A stretch of DNA of 12,909 bases from Spirogloea muscicola (taxonomy: Eukaryota; Streptophyta; Zygnematophyceae; Spirogloeales; Spirogloeaceae), in assembly GCA_009602725.1 (NCBI GenBank), contig WELB01000062.1, forward strand, positions 377,558 through 390,466, read 5' to 3'. The notes below the pieces were generated by a model. That model ran no database searches. It was not told the origin of the DNA and worked only from the letters and a program-made list of their open reading frames with translations. A program made the translations under genes and the position numbers. Positions 1 through 6,900 of the stretch are shown here, piece by piece (the stretch's first letter is position 1; the number at the start of each line of letters is the position of its first letter).

Positions 1-300
1 CGCGGGCCGCGCCGGGCGCCGCGGCGGGGGATGCGGCGCGGAGCGCAGGGGGGGAAAGGGGTCCAACTGCCAGCCGCGGGAGTGAGGAGTGTGAGTCGGT
101 AGGGAGGGCGGGGGGAGGGTCGCCGGGCGGCCGGCACGGCGCCGGCCCGGGCACCCTCCCCCCACCGCCGACCTGGCCGACCTGGCGAACGTTTGCGGGC
201 CCCCCACTTCCCTCCTCGATCGGCTCGCCCCCCCCCCAACTTGCTCAGCAGACATCGCCCCTCCCCCCCTCTCCCCCTCTCAGCAGCCGCTTCCTCTCCT
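1..300. other. G/C-rich low-complexity flank, no gene
   Basis: The first 300 bases are runs of G changing to runs of C, with no splice-supported or domain-bearing reading frame. The one short open frame here (from 193) is a proline/arginine/serine translation of C-rich DNA and has no protein character. A G-quadruplex motif sits at 102-119. I see no promoter, RNA gene or coding exon that I can support. It could be a 5' flank of something to the left, but that is outside the window. Confidence 0.6.
102..119 (+). other. G-quadruplex motif
   Basis: The plus strand reads GGGAGGGCGGGGGGAGGG. This gives four G-runs of at least three, with single-base loops A and C and, if the G6 is split, a final A. 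Short loops of this kind favour very stable parallel quadruplexes. A second, looser G-rich run lies at 49-60. What it does here is unknown. Confidence 0.6.
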
Positions 301-473
301 CAAGCAAGCGCGGCCAGATTAACTGGTGGCTGGGAGAGGCCAGCCCAAAAGAATGTACGAGGACTGAAGGAGCCGGCGTGCTAACCTCCAGCAGTCCATG
401 GCCCACGCCTTGCACCTGCATGCTGGCCGTGCTCTAGCCTCTCTCTAGCCTAGCCCGTCCCCACAAGCCAAAA

Positions 474-579
474 GAAGAAGTGGCTCTCCCAATGGGGGCA
501 AGGGCTGTGAGAAGCCAGCCCGAAAACAAATTGACAAGGTTCGAAGGGGGCAAACTACGAGCTAAGCAGCGACTGCCAA
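474..579 (+). repeat. Long copy of the hairpin repeat unit
   Basis: This is one of the two most complete copies of the roughly 100-bp unit; the other is 2766-2868, also plus strand, and the two are almost base-for-base alike across the shared stretch. It carries the 6-bp hairpin at 502-521 and, about 20 bp later, GGTTCGAA, which matches the first eight bases of a Pol III B box. That match is suggestive only. No A-rich tail or target-site duplication is evident. Confidence 0.6.
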
Positions 580-721
580 AGCTAAGCAGCCAAAAAGAAG
601 CAAGCGCGCTCTCAGAAAGCAAGCGCGGCCAGATTAACTGGTGGCTGGGAGAGGCCAGCCCAAAGAATGGACAAGGTCTGTCTCAGAGCTTGATCGGTAG
701 GATGAATCACTTAGCAACCAC

Positions 722-733
722 GAGTGAGGAGCC
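722..733 (+). repeat. GAGTGAGGAGCC box family, five copies
   Basis: A box of about 80 bp centred on GAGTGAGGAGCC occurs at 698-776 (+), 1738-1812 (-), 2245-2326 (+), 3096-3175 (+) and 3255-3335 (+). The core coordinates are 722-733, 1778-1789 (minus), 2269-2280, 3120-3131 and 3279-3290. Each copy is preceded by a sequence like GATGAATCACTT or GATGAACTACTC. It is followed by a GA-rich stretch and then a GACGAA or similar end. In the relic copies the box lies 3' of the retroelement-like ORF, so it is probably part of that element's 3' region. Confidence 0.65.
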
Positions 734-1101
734 GCAGATCCGAGAGACTACCTGCCGGAAAGCAATCCCCCTGAGTTACTCCGACTTGCTGCTGCTAACC
801 TGGGGTTACTAAGCTCCCCTCCGCTGTAGTTTGCTCGGCGCCTTTCGGCTCTTTGGACCTTGTCCTCTCTTTTTGACCTTGTCCATTCCTTTGGGCTGGC
901 CTCTCCCAGCCACCACTTAATCTGGCCGCGCTTGCTTCCTTTTTGGGCTGGCCTTTCCCAGCCACCTTCTTAAATTGGCCGAGCTCGAGCTTCTTCTTCT
1001 TTGGGCTGGCCTCTCACAGCCACTGCTGTCAACTTGGAAGAGCTGTCCTGACGAAAGCCAGAGGCTGCAGCTAGAGCAGCTAGAGCTAGAGCTTCGTTAC
1101 T

Positions 1102-1602
1102 ATGTCAGCAAAGCCACAGGCTTGTGGGGAGCGGTCGACGGACCAGGCGGAGCTGGCGGCGCATATCCTCCTGTGCGCCACTGGAGGCGAACGTACAGCT
1201 CCTCACGACCTCCTCCGAGATGCAATATTCGGCATCTTCCAGGAGGACGGATACACGGTGGCAATGGAGAATACGTCGGTCATGCCCATCCTCCAGAGGG
1301 CCGACGGACTCCACACGCGCCGCGTCGACCTGGTGGCGTCCACGCCGGGCGGCGGCGCGGGCATCATCGCTGATGTGGTCATCACTGATGTGGTCGACCT
1401 CTCCAACCCGGGGCTCTCTGCCTCGCGGGCTGGCCACGCTGCGGCGAAGGCCGCTCGCAGCAAGGCGGCCAAACACGCCGACCACTCGGCTGCAGATGAG
1501 TTCGTACACCTGGCCGTGGACGTGCACGGGGCTCTCGGGTCCCAGTGGGCTCGACCTGCTGGCCAGGCTTGCACGGCGCGCTGTGTCCCACAGGCGCGGT
1601 GA
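1102..1602 (+). pseudogene. Retroelement-like ORF relic (pol C-terminal-like)
   Basis: An uninterrupted 166-codon frame from an ATG at 1102 to TGA at 1600-1602. I do not recognise an exact family. Visible features are a RRVDLVAS segment (about residue 73 onward), then IADVVITD (about 90), then an Ala/Lys-rich helix-like stretch (GLSASRAGHAAAKAARSKAAK), and DEFVHLAVDVHGALG near the end. The order D-L, then D-V-x-I-x-D, then an alanine-lysine helix resembles the C-terminal tails of retroelement polyproteins common in green algal genomes, which have a restriction-endonuclease-like layout. That link is inference. A second copy lies inverted at 2457-2828. The lack of any reverse transcriptase domain or upstream exon, and the repeat-nest setting, argue for a 5'-truncated relic rather than a working gene. 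A short domesticated gene cannot be excluded. Confidence 0.45.
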
Positions 1603-2456
1603 GCCGGCTGACTTCAACGCCGCTGGCTCATGGGCTCAGGTATATCGTATGCATTGTCCGTCTCCCTTCAGCGGTCCATGGCCCACGCCTTGCATCTGCG
1701 TGCTGGCCGTGCTCTCGCTGCAGCCTCCGGCTTTCGTCAGGGGGATAGTTTTCCGGCAGCTAGTCTGTCGGATTTGAGGCTCCTCACTCGGAACTACTGA
1801 GTGGTCCATCCTCACCCGTTCTGACACAGCATCTTCAGGCCCCTTCGTAGCTGCTTTGCGCATTTTAGGCCCCTCCATCATCTGGCCCCTTGGAACCTTT
1901 GTCAATTCCTTTTCGGGCTGGCTTTCCACAGCCATTGCCTCCACTGGGACTGCCACTTCGTTTTGGCCCTTTCGGACCTTGTCAACTCTGTCCGGGCTGG
2001 CTATTCACAGCCCTTGCCCCTTTGGGAGCGCCACGTCTCTCAACCGAAGGCAAGAGCGAACGAGAAGAAAAAAGAACGACGCTTCCAGTAGAGGGCGATG
2101 GCTGTGAGAGGCCAGCCCAGAAAGGAGAAAGAACAAGGAAGTAAGAAGCGGCACCCCCAAATCGGCAAGGGCTGTGAACAGCCAGCTCGGAAAGAGTTGA
2201 CAAGGTCCGAAGGGGCCAAAAGCGCTGTCTCAGAGCTTGCCGGGTAGGATGAATCACTTGGTAACCACGAGTGAGGAGCCGCAGATCCTAGAGGCTAGCA
2301 GCCGGAAAGCAATCCCCTGACGAAACCCAGAGGCTGCAGCTAGAGCACGGCCAGCACAAAAGGCGCAAGGCGTGGGCCACGGACTCGCTGGAGTGAAATG
2401 GACAGGCACATGCGAAAGACCTGAGCTAGCGAGCCAGCGGCGTTGGATTCAGCTGC

Positions 2457-2828
2457 TCACCTCGCCTGCGGGACACAGCTCGTCCTGCAAGCCAGGCCAA
2501 CAGGTCTAGCGACTGAGATCAAGAAGAAAGTGCTCTCCCATTGCCAGCCCCTCTTCTCTATGGGCGAGCAATTCCTGCTCCCATTGAAGGTAGGGGCTGG
2601 AAAGGTCAGCCCAAAGAGAATGGATTCGAAAGCCACCTGCACATCGACGGCTAGTGGGACGAAGTCGTCCCCTTCCGGGTTGTCCGCATACTTAGCCGCT
2701 TTGCCACGAGCAGCATTTGCAGCTGTATGTCCAGCCTTTGAGGCAGATAGCCCCAGATTGGAGAAGAAGAAGTGGCTCTCCCAATGGGGGCAAGGGCTGT
2801 GAGAAGCCAGCCCGAAAAGAATTGACAA
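2457..2828 (-). pseudogene. Inverted, interrupted copy of the retroelement-like ORF
   Basis: Read on the minus strand, this frame contains GLSASKAGHTAANAARGKAAK, DDFVPLAVDVQ and the ending CVPQAR-stop. These align in order with GLSASRAGHAAAKAARSKAAK, DEFVHLAVDVH and the CVPQAR-stop of the plus-strand relic at 1102-1602. Relative to that copy the N-terminal half is replaced by hairpin-repeat sequence. A second block of roughly 40 codons, again containing a hairpin core (2594-2612), is inserted between the DVQ segment and the ARPVGLAC ending. The frame stays open by chance or because the inserts are multiples of three. It is best read as a broken copy; its similarity to the first relic is clear by eye. 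Confidence 0.55.
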
Positions 2829-2868
2829 GGTTCGAAGGGGCCAAACTACGAGCTAAGCAGCGACTGCG
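2766..2868 (+). repeat. Long copy of the hairpin repeat unit
   Basis: Near-identical partner of the copy at 474-579, with hairpin core 2794-2813 and GGTTCGAAGG just downstream. It abuts the inverted retroelement relic at 2457-2828: the relic's frame, read on the minus strand, starts inside this repeat and enters retroelement-like sequence at a TCTCC junction. This suggests the repeat was inserted into, or recombined with, the relic. Confidence 0.6.
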
Positions 2869-3091
2869 GGGCCTGAAGAGGCTATGGCAGAACAGATTGG
2901 AGCGGAAGGGCCAGCCCAATAACAGTCTGACAATATCTGTAAGGGGGTTCACAAGCGAGGAGTGCTGGGAAAGGGCATAAGATGAAGTGGCTCTCCCAAT
3001 GGGGGCAAGGGAGAAGCCAGCCTGAAAAGAATTGACGAGGGGCGAAGGGTCCAAACTACGAAGGGGCCAGCAGCGCGCAATTCTCAAACCA

Positions 3092-3409
3092 GGGGTTTGA
3101 TGAACTACTCAATAGCAACGAGTGAGGAGCCTCGAATCTGACAGACTAGCTAGCGCAAAACAATCTCCCTGACGAATAAAACGCGCAAAACAATCTCCCT
3201 CCCTCCCTCCCTCCCTCCCCCCCCTGCTGCAGGGGTATGGAGAGTTGCATGGGGTTTGATGAACTACTCAATAGCAACGAGTGAGGAGCCTAGAATCTGA
3301 CAGACTAGCTAGCGCAAAACAATCTCCCTGACGAACAAAACGCGCAAAACAATCTCCCTCCCTCTCTCCCTCCCTCCCCCCCCTGCTGCAGGGGTATGGA
3401 GAGTTGCAT
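3092..3409 (+). repeat. Tandem duplication, 2 x 159 bp, about 98% identical
   Basis: Copy 1 is 3092-3250 and copy 2 is 3251-3409. Both start GGGGTTTGATGAACTACTC and end GAGAGTTGCAT. By eye they differ at three substitutions (near 3133, 3177 and 3205 of copy 1) with no length change. Each copy contains one GAGTGAGGAGCC box, a pyrimidine tract (CCCT)n whose minus strand is a G-quadruplex-prone GGGAGGGAGGGAGGG run, and an odd palindrome CCCCTGCTGCAGGGG at 3221-3235 and 3380-3394. Inside each copy, GCGCAAAACAATCTCCCT is itself repeated. The near-identity marks a recent event compared with the surrounding diverged repeats. Confidence 0.9.
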
Positions 3410-3503
3410 GCGGCAGACCTGAGCCAACGAGCCAGTGGCGCTGAAGTCAGCCTGCTCACTTCGCCGGCGGGGACATGGCGCGTCGCGCAAGCCTGGCTAG
3501 CAG
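3405..3503 (-). mobile_element. Third relic of the same element (3' part only)
   Basis: On the minus strand, from about 3503 onward, the sequence CTGCTAGCCAGGCTTGC and its continuation align with the plus-strand segment CTGCTGGCCAGGCTTGC at about 1556-1572. The match runs through the ORF end and into the 3' flank (GGCTGACTTCA, CGC, TGGCTC, GGCTCAGGT). Only the last dozen or so codons and the 3' flank survive. The match begins only 4-7 nt past the Pol III terminator of the neighbouring tRNA-Thr gene and lies in the same orientation as the tRNA. Continuing on the minus strand it runs into the tandem 159-bp repeats. Confidence 0.5.
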
Positions 3504-3506
3504 CAC

Positions 3507-3510
3507 AAAA
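3507..3510 (-). terminator. Pol III T-run terminator of tRNA-Thr
   Basis: The minus strand reads TTTT about 12 nt past the tRNA 3' end, the usual RNA polymerase III stop. A fragment of the retroelement-like repeat begins a few bases beyond it. Confidence 0.75.
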
Positions 3511-3521
3511 GCGACCATATT

Positions 3522-3593
3522 TGCCGATGCAGAGGATCGAACTCTGGACCTTCTGCTTACGAAGCAGACGCACTACCACTGTGCTACATCGGC
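3522..3593 (-). tRNA. tRNA-Thr (anticodon CGT)
   Basis: A complete 72-nt cloverleaf folds on the minus strand. The acceptor stem GCCGATG pairs perfectly with CATCGGC, followed by discriminator A at 3522. The D arm is GCAC-AGTGGTA-GTGC, the anticodon arm is TCTGC-TTCGTAA-GCAGA with anticodon CGT (reads ACG, threonine), and the T arm is CAGAG-TTCGATC-CTCTG. There is no intron and no encoded CCA. The internal Pol III promoter is visible as an A box (TAGCACAGTGG) and a B box (AGTTCGATCCT). A TTTT terminator on the minus strand lies at 3507-3510, 12-15 nt downstream. All stems are fully paired, so the gene looks functional. It is transcribed away from the HSP20-like gene and toward the repeat block. 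Confidence 0.95.
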
Positions 3594-3675
3594 CGGCGGA
3601 GCGGGCAAGACCACGCTTCATGTGCCAGCAAAAGTATATTACATGCCGGAGTGCTTGCCACGTCACTGCGACCGT

Positions 3676-3710
3676 GGGTTTAGGGTTCTAAGGTGTGGTG
3701 CCTAGGGTTT
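3676..3710 (+). promoter_or_regulatory. Telobox-like motifs upstream of the HSP20-like gene
   Basis: GGGTTTAGGGTT at 3676-3687 and TAGGGTTT at 3703-3710 match the plant-type telomere repeat TTTAGGG and the telobox (AAACCCTA on the minus strand). In land plants such boxes lie close to transcription starts of housekeeping and ribosomal genes, and bind telomere-repeat-binding factors. Here they sit about 175-210 bp before the ATG of the HSP20-like gene and 80-115 bp from the 5' end of the divergently transcribed tRNA. The role is inferred from position only. Confidence 0.45.
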
Positions 3711-3740
3711 CGAGCGCGCCGCCAAGGGCGCCGCGCGCCG

Positions 3741-3764
3741 CGGCGGCGGCGGCGGCGGCGGCGG
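3741..3764 (+). repeat. (CGG)8 trinucleotide run in the putative 5'UTR
   Basis: Eight uninterrupted CGG units lie in a very GC-rich leader before the first ATG at 3884. In the frame that leads into the ATG this would read as poly-alanine, but a TAA at 3689 and the lack of an upstream ATG in that frame argue that it is untranslated. An undetermined base (N) at 3786 follows closely, so the assembled length is uncertain. Confidence 0.6.
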
Positions 3765-3883
3765 CCGTGCGCTCACTCGTGGCTCNCCCGACGGCGGTCT
3801 CGGCTGCGGCGGCGCTGGCGGCGGCAGACGAGGCGGCGCCGTGGGGCCTGGGTCTGGCCAACGGCGGCGCCGGCGGCGCCGCC

Positions 3884-3946
3884 ATGATCACCGAGGCCCT
3901 GCTCATGGAGAACCCGTCCACGTCGCTCACCATGGACACGCCCCAG
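3884..3946 (+). CDS. Exon 1 of the HSP20-like gene, copy A of a duplicated exon
   Basis: It encodes 21 residues, MITEALL then MENPSTSLTMDTPQ, ending CCCCAG before GTCCCT. It closely parallels the next exon (4452-4523), which also begins with ATG and ends DTPQ at a phase-0 donor. The donor GTCCCT is weak compared with GTACTC of exon 2. Both exons may be joined in one message, or each may serve as an alternative first exon. Confidence 0.6.
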
Positions 3947-6900
3947 GTCCCTCCTTGTCCCGAAGGCCAGACCTCGGGACCCGACCTCGAACCCTCGACC
4001 TCTGCTTCCACAGCTTGGACTTGGTCGAAGATAAGACCTGTGGGGCCGGCGCTGGCAACGTGGCACTGGTGGCAAGATGGTTCATGACGGGGACTCAACT
4101 TAAGCGCAGCGGGCATGCATTGCTGCAATCGGCCGACTGATAATATGCTTCCGTTGCAATTGTAAGCTACAGCAGGTTATAAATGAATCCTATGTAAGTT
4201 TTTCTAGGAGAGACGAGTGCTGCTCAAGTGTCGCAAGAATGTGCATAAGCTGAGGCCCTGGAGGTCTGCCGGCTTACCGTGCTCGTGGCCAGCGGCGACC
4301 CCTTGGCCACAATGGCGGCGATGGCTGCCACTGGGGCATACAAAGAGCACGCCGACTGATGACCAGAGAGATGCGAGCTCTAAAGGCATGCCAAGAGCAT
4401 GGTGGAAGCTGACGGCCGTGGGCATCTGCTGTCGCTTGATGCTTGCCGCAGATGACGGAGGCGCTGCTGACCTCCCTCTCCGTGGAGAACCCCTCCACAT
4501 CCCTCACGATTGACACGCCTCAGGTACTCGCCGCAGGCCTGGTTCGCTCGCTCCAGGCCGCCAGTCGCCCTCTTTGACTCTGACGAAGCTCTGCAGCCTG
4601 TCTGCCAATTGCGCGCTGCGCGAATGCTTGGAATCAACCTCCTCATCCCGCAACATCCCGAGCCCAGAAAACTCACCCCCGAAGGACTAGGAGCCAGAAC
4701 AACTTCTAGAGTCCTGGACTCGTCATAGTTGGCACGAAGTATGCATCGTGGTGCTGGTTGATTGGGATCATGGGGAGAAGGATGGAGCTAGGGGGGCAAG
4801 AGAGACCAAGTGGGCTTCCTTAGGACATCTCAGGAATCTGCGCTTATGGTACTTAGCTTCCAGGTTTTTGATCAGCTTGCAAGGGCTAAGGTCCAGGTCG
4901 ACCATGCGCGCTGACGGGGCCAGGTTCAGTGGTCCCTTTGCAGCATGACAGTCAAGATTGGTACCGCCACGGTGTGTCCCAGGGTGGTGGGAGCAGCAGG
5001 CCTCCCCCCGACATCAATCTCCCATTGCGCGTCGATGTGAGCCAGGCCGCCGATGGCTGGCTTGGCTCGCTGCCGCTGCCTACCTCCTCGCTTGATGTGA
5101 GCCTTGGGCAGCCGCTGCAACCGCCGGCCAAGAGCATTCACCACCAGGCTGCCGCCAAGAGCAAGAGGTAATTGAATGAACCTCCCTAAGAGCAACGCCA
5201 ACGTCCTAAAATCTTCATGGTCACCTGTTTGTCACCCCTTGGACAAGTGCTCGTATGGACACTGTGCTCAAGGACTGTGAGGCATCACCTCATCTTTTCT
5301 GCTTGGGCTGTATCCTCGAGTGTGCGGGCATGCTCTTGGATTTGCCCTGCTCCTGCGGAATCCATATGCTGGAACATGAGGAGACTCGAAACGGCAAAAC
5401 GGTCGCTGTCAGTTTGGACGACCAAGCCAAAGGGGGAGGGGGAGTGAGTCAAAGGCTTGGACAGGCCCACTTTTCATGGACTAAACCGCAAATCCTCACC
5501 CCCCAAGCCCTGAACTCTGAACCCCAAACCTACCTTAAGACTAGGACAGAAATTTGATCTTGGAGTCTCTTTCCCACTCAATTGCTGAGCAGGTCCCTGA
5601 GGCGAGAGGATGCGGTGTGGGGCGCGTGGTACTTCTTTTCGCACTACTTCCGGCCGAGCCTGCAGGCGCGGGCGCAGGGCAAGCTGGGGCGTGATGGCCT
5701 GCCACTGTGCGCCATCGAGGCGGCGGACCTGTGCCTGGATGCCTTCCTTGTGCAGCACGACATGGAGAACTCATACATGTGGGCGCTGTCCAAACGGCCC
5801 GAGTGCGCGCTCGGCAAAATGCAGCTGCGCAGCTGGATGAACGGGCAGTGCAGGTCCGCTACACCCCCAATACAAATCTCTCAGTATTTCTCATATTTAA
5901 CCTAGTCAGTATCCTATAACCTCAAACTCATACCCAGGCCTAATCATTGGCTGCTTACTGTTGCTGGCAGGGCGGGGGAGCCGTCTTTCCCATTCTCGGT
6001 GGTCAAGGGTCATACACGGTCGCACCGCATGCAGCGCAAGCACTACCGTGGCCTGTCCAACCCGCAGTGCATACACGGCATTGAGGCGCTCTCGGCCCCG
6101 AATCTCGCAGGTGTCTCGGCGGCTGACCGCAAGCGGTGGTCGGACCTCACAGGTTGGCTGGTCCTCGCCGTCTCCGTTCCGCAGATTGGCCGTCATCCGC
6201 GGCACCACGGTGAAAGAAAAAATGCTGTGATACTGGTGCATGAAGACAAGGGGTTGCGTTTTGTCTGCTGTACCTCTGCATTCTTGGTGGAGCCAAAACA
6301 ACACCTGGATGTGCGTGGCGCACGACCTGTATCTCCAGAGAGGGAGTTCGACTTTGAGATTCTACGCGAGGCCGACGACCTGGGCGCGTGGGCCACCACC
6401 TCGGAAAAGGAGGAGGATGGCGAGCTGGACAACCTGCAGCCCCCTAAGTCCAGCGCCTCCTCCGGCCACAAGAACTCTTCCACTGAGGGTCTACTTAGGA
6501 AGGCACGTTCTCCTCCACCCAAAAGCAGCGGTGCCTGCATCTTTGGACATGTGTATCTGCTCACAGCCGAGCGCCGTCCTCCTATTTGTGCATGTTCGAG
6601 CCCCATGGCAGGAGCTGCCATTATGATGTGTGCATTGTGATAGGGATCTATTTCCACTCCACTTGTGCCGCATTTCTGCTACCATTAGCCCTGCTCATGC
6701 GAACAGCAGGGAGCTGTGCTCCATTTGCAGTGGGCTTGCCTTCTTTGTTACCTTAACTATAACCACCTGGCACATATGTAGCTCCATGGTGCTGTGGTGT
6801 TCCTCGAGTGTTTTCCATGCTAGTTGAGGAGGGCTAAACGGTGCAGCACTCGGTGACTCAAAGCCCTTCTCTTGCGTTTATGGCTGCAGGACCCCACGCT

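Larger units (their letters stand above)
328..2813. repeat. Dispersed hairpin-cored repeat, 12 or more copies
   Basis: The core is an imperfect or perfect hairpin: GGCTG or GGGCTG, a loop of about 7-8 nt, then CAGCC or CAGCCC. Cores in the GTGAGAAG or GGGAGAGG loop orientation lie at 328-345, 502-521, 643-660, 2100-2118, 2169-2187 (partly degenerate), 2594-2612 and 2794-2813. Opposite-orientation cores lie at 893-911, 945-963, 1003-1021, 1915-1933 and 1994-2013. Truncated copies occur near 2920 and 3010. The longest copies (about 474-579 and 2766-2868) share roughly 100 bp. These begin with GTGGCTCTCCCAATGGGGGC, then carry the hairpin, GAATTGACAAGGTTCGAAGG, and a tail ending AGCAGCGACTGC. I do not recognise the family. 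Confidence 0.7.
300..3505. repeat. Nested repeat block with short units in both orientations
   Basis: About 3.2 kb between the G/C-rich flank and the tRNA is built almost entirely from fragments that recur in the window. Three families are recognisable. The first is a hairpin-cored unit (GGGCTG-n8-CAGCCC). The second is a box containing GAGTGAGGAGCC followed by a tract rich in CGGAAAGCAATC or CGCAAAACAATC. The third is a retroelement-like ORF relic plus its 3' flank. One 3' flank segment, about 50 bp around TCCATGGCCCACGCCTTGC, is seen at 391-440, again at 1668-1720, and inverted at about 2341-2392. Copies differ by roughly 10-25 percent by eye, apart from the young tandem pair at 3092-3409. 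Open frames crossing the block are repeat translations, except for the relic ORF described separately. Confidence 0.75.

Noticed and set aside
480-812. 110-codon plus-strand open frame
   Set aside because: It is a translation of hairpin and GAGTGAGGAGCC repeats. The same peptide fragments recur in other frames wherever the repeats occur.
1105-1617. 170-codon minus-strand frame
   Set aside because: It is the antisense shadow of the 1102-1602 relic ORF, which has a recognisable homologous partner in its own frame.
3092-3409. CRISPR-like array
   Set aside because: Only two abutting copies of a long unit with no spacers, in a eukaryotic intron-bearing context; a simple tandem duplication.
3268-3666. 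132-codon minus-strand open frame
   Set aside because: It reads straight through the tRNA-Thr gene and the tandem 159-bp repeats; no protein character.
3676-3710. Chromosome end or internal telomere array
   Set aside because: Only about 1.7 units of TTTAGGG and one further partial unit are present; more consistent with promoter teloboxes.
3695-3883. Upstream N-terminal extension of the HSP20-like protein (alanine-rich)
   Set aside because: The frame is closed by TAA at 3689 and has no ATG before 3884, and the ATG at 3884 has a strong start context.
5255-5557. 100-codon plus-strand frame
   Set aside because: It lies within the intron 5168-5592 of the HSP20-like gene; the flanking exons join perfectly in phase without it.
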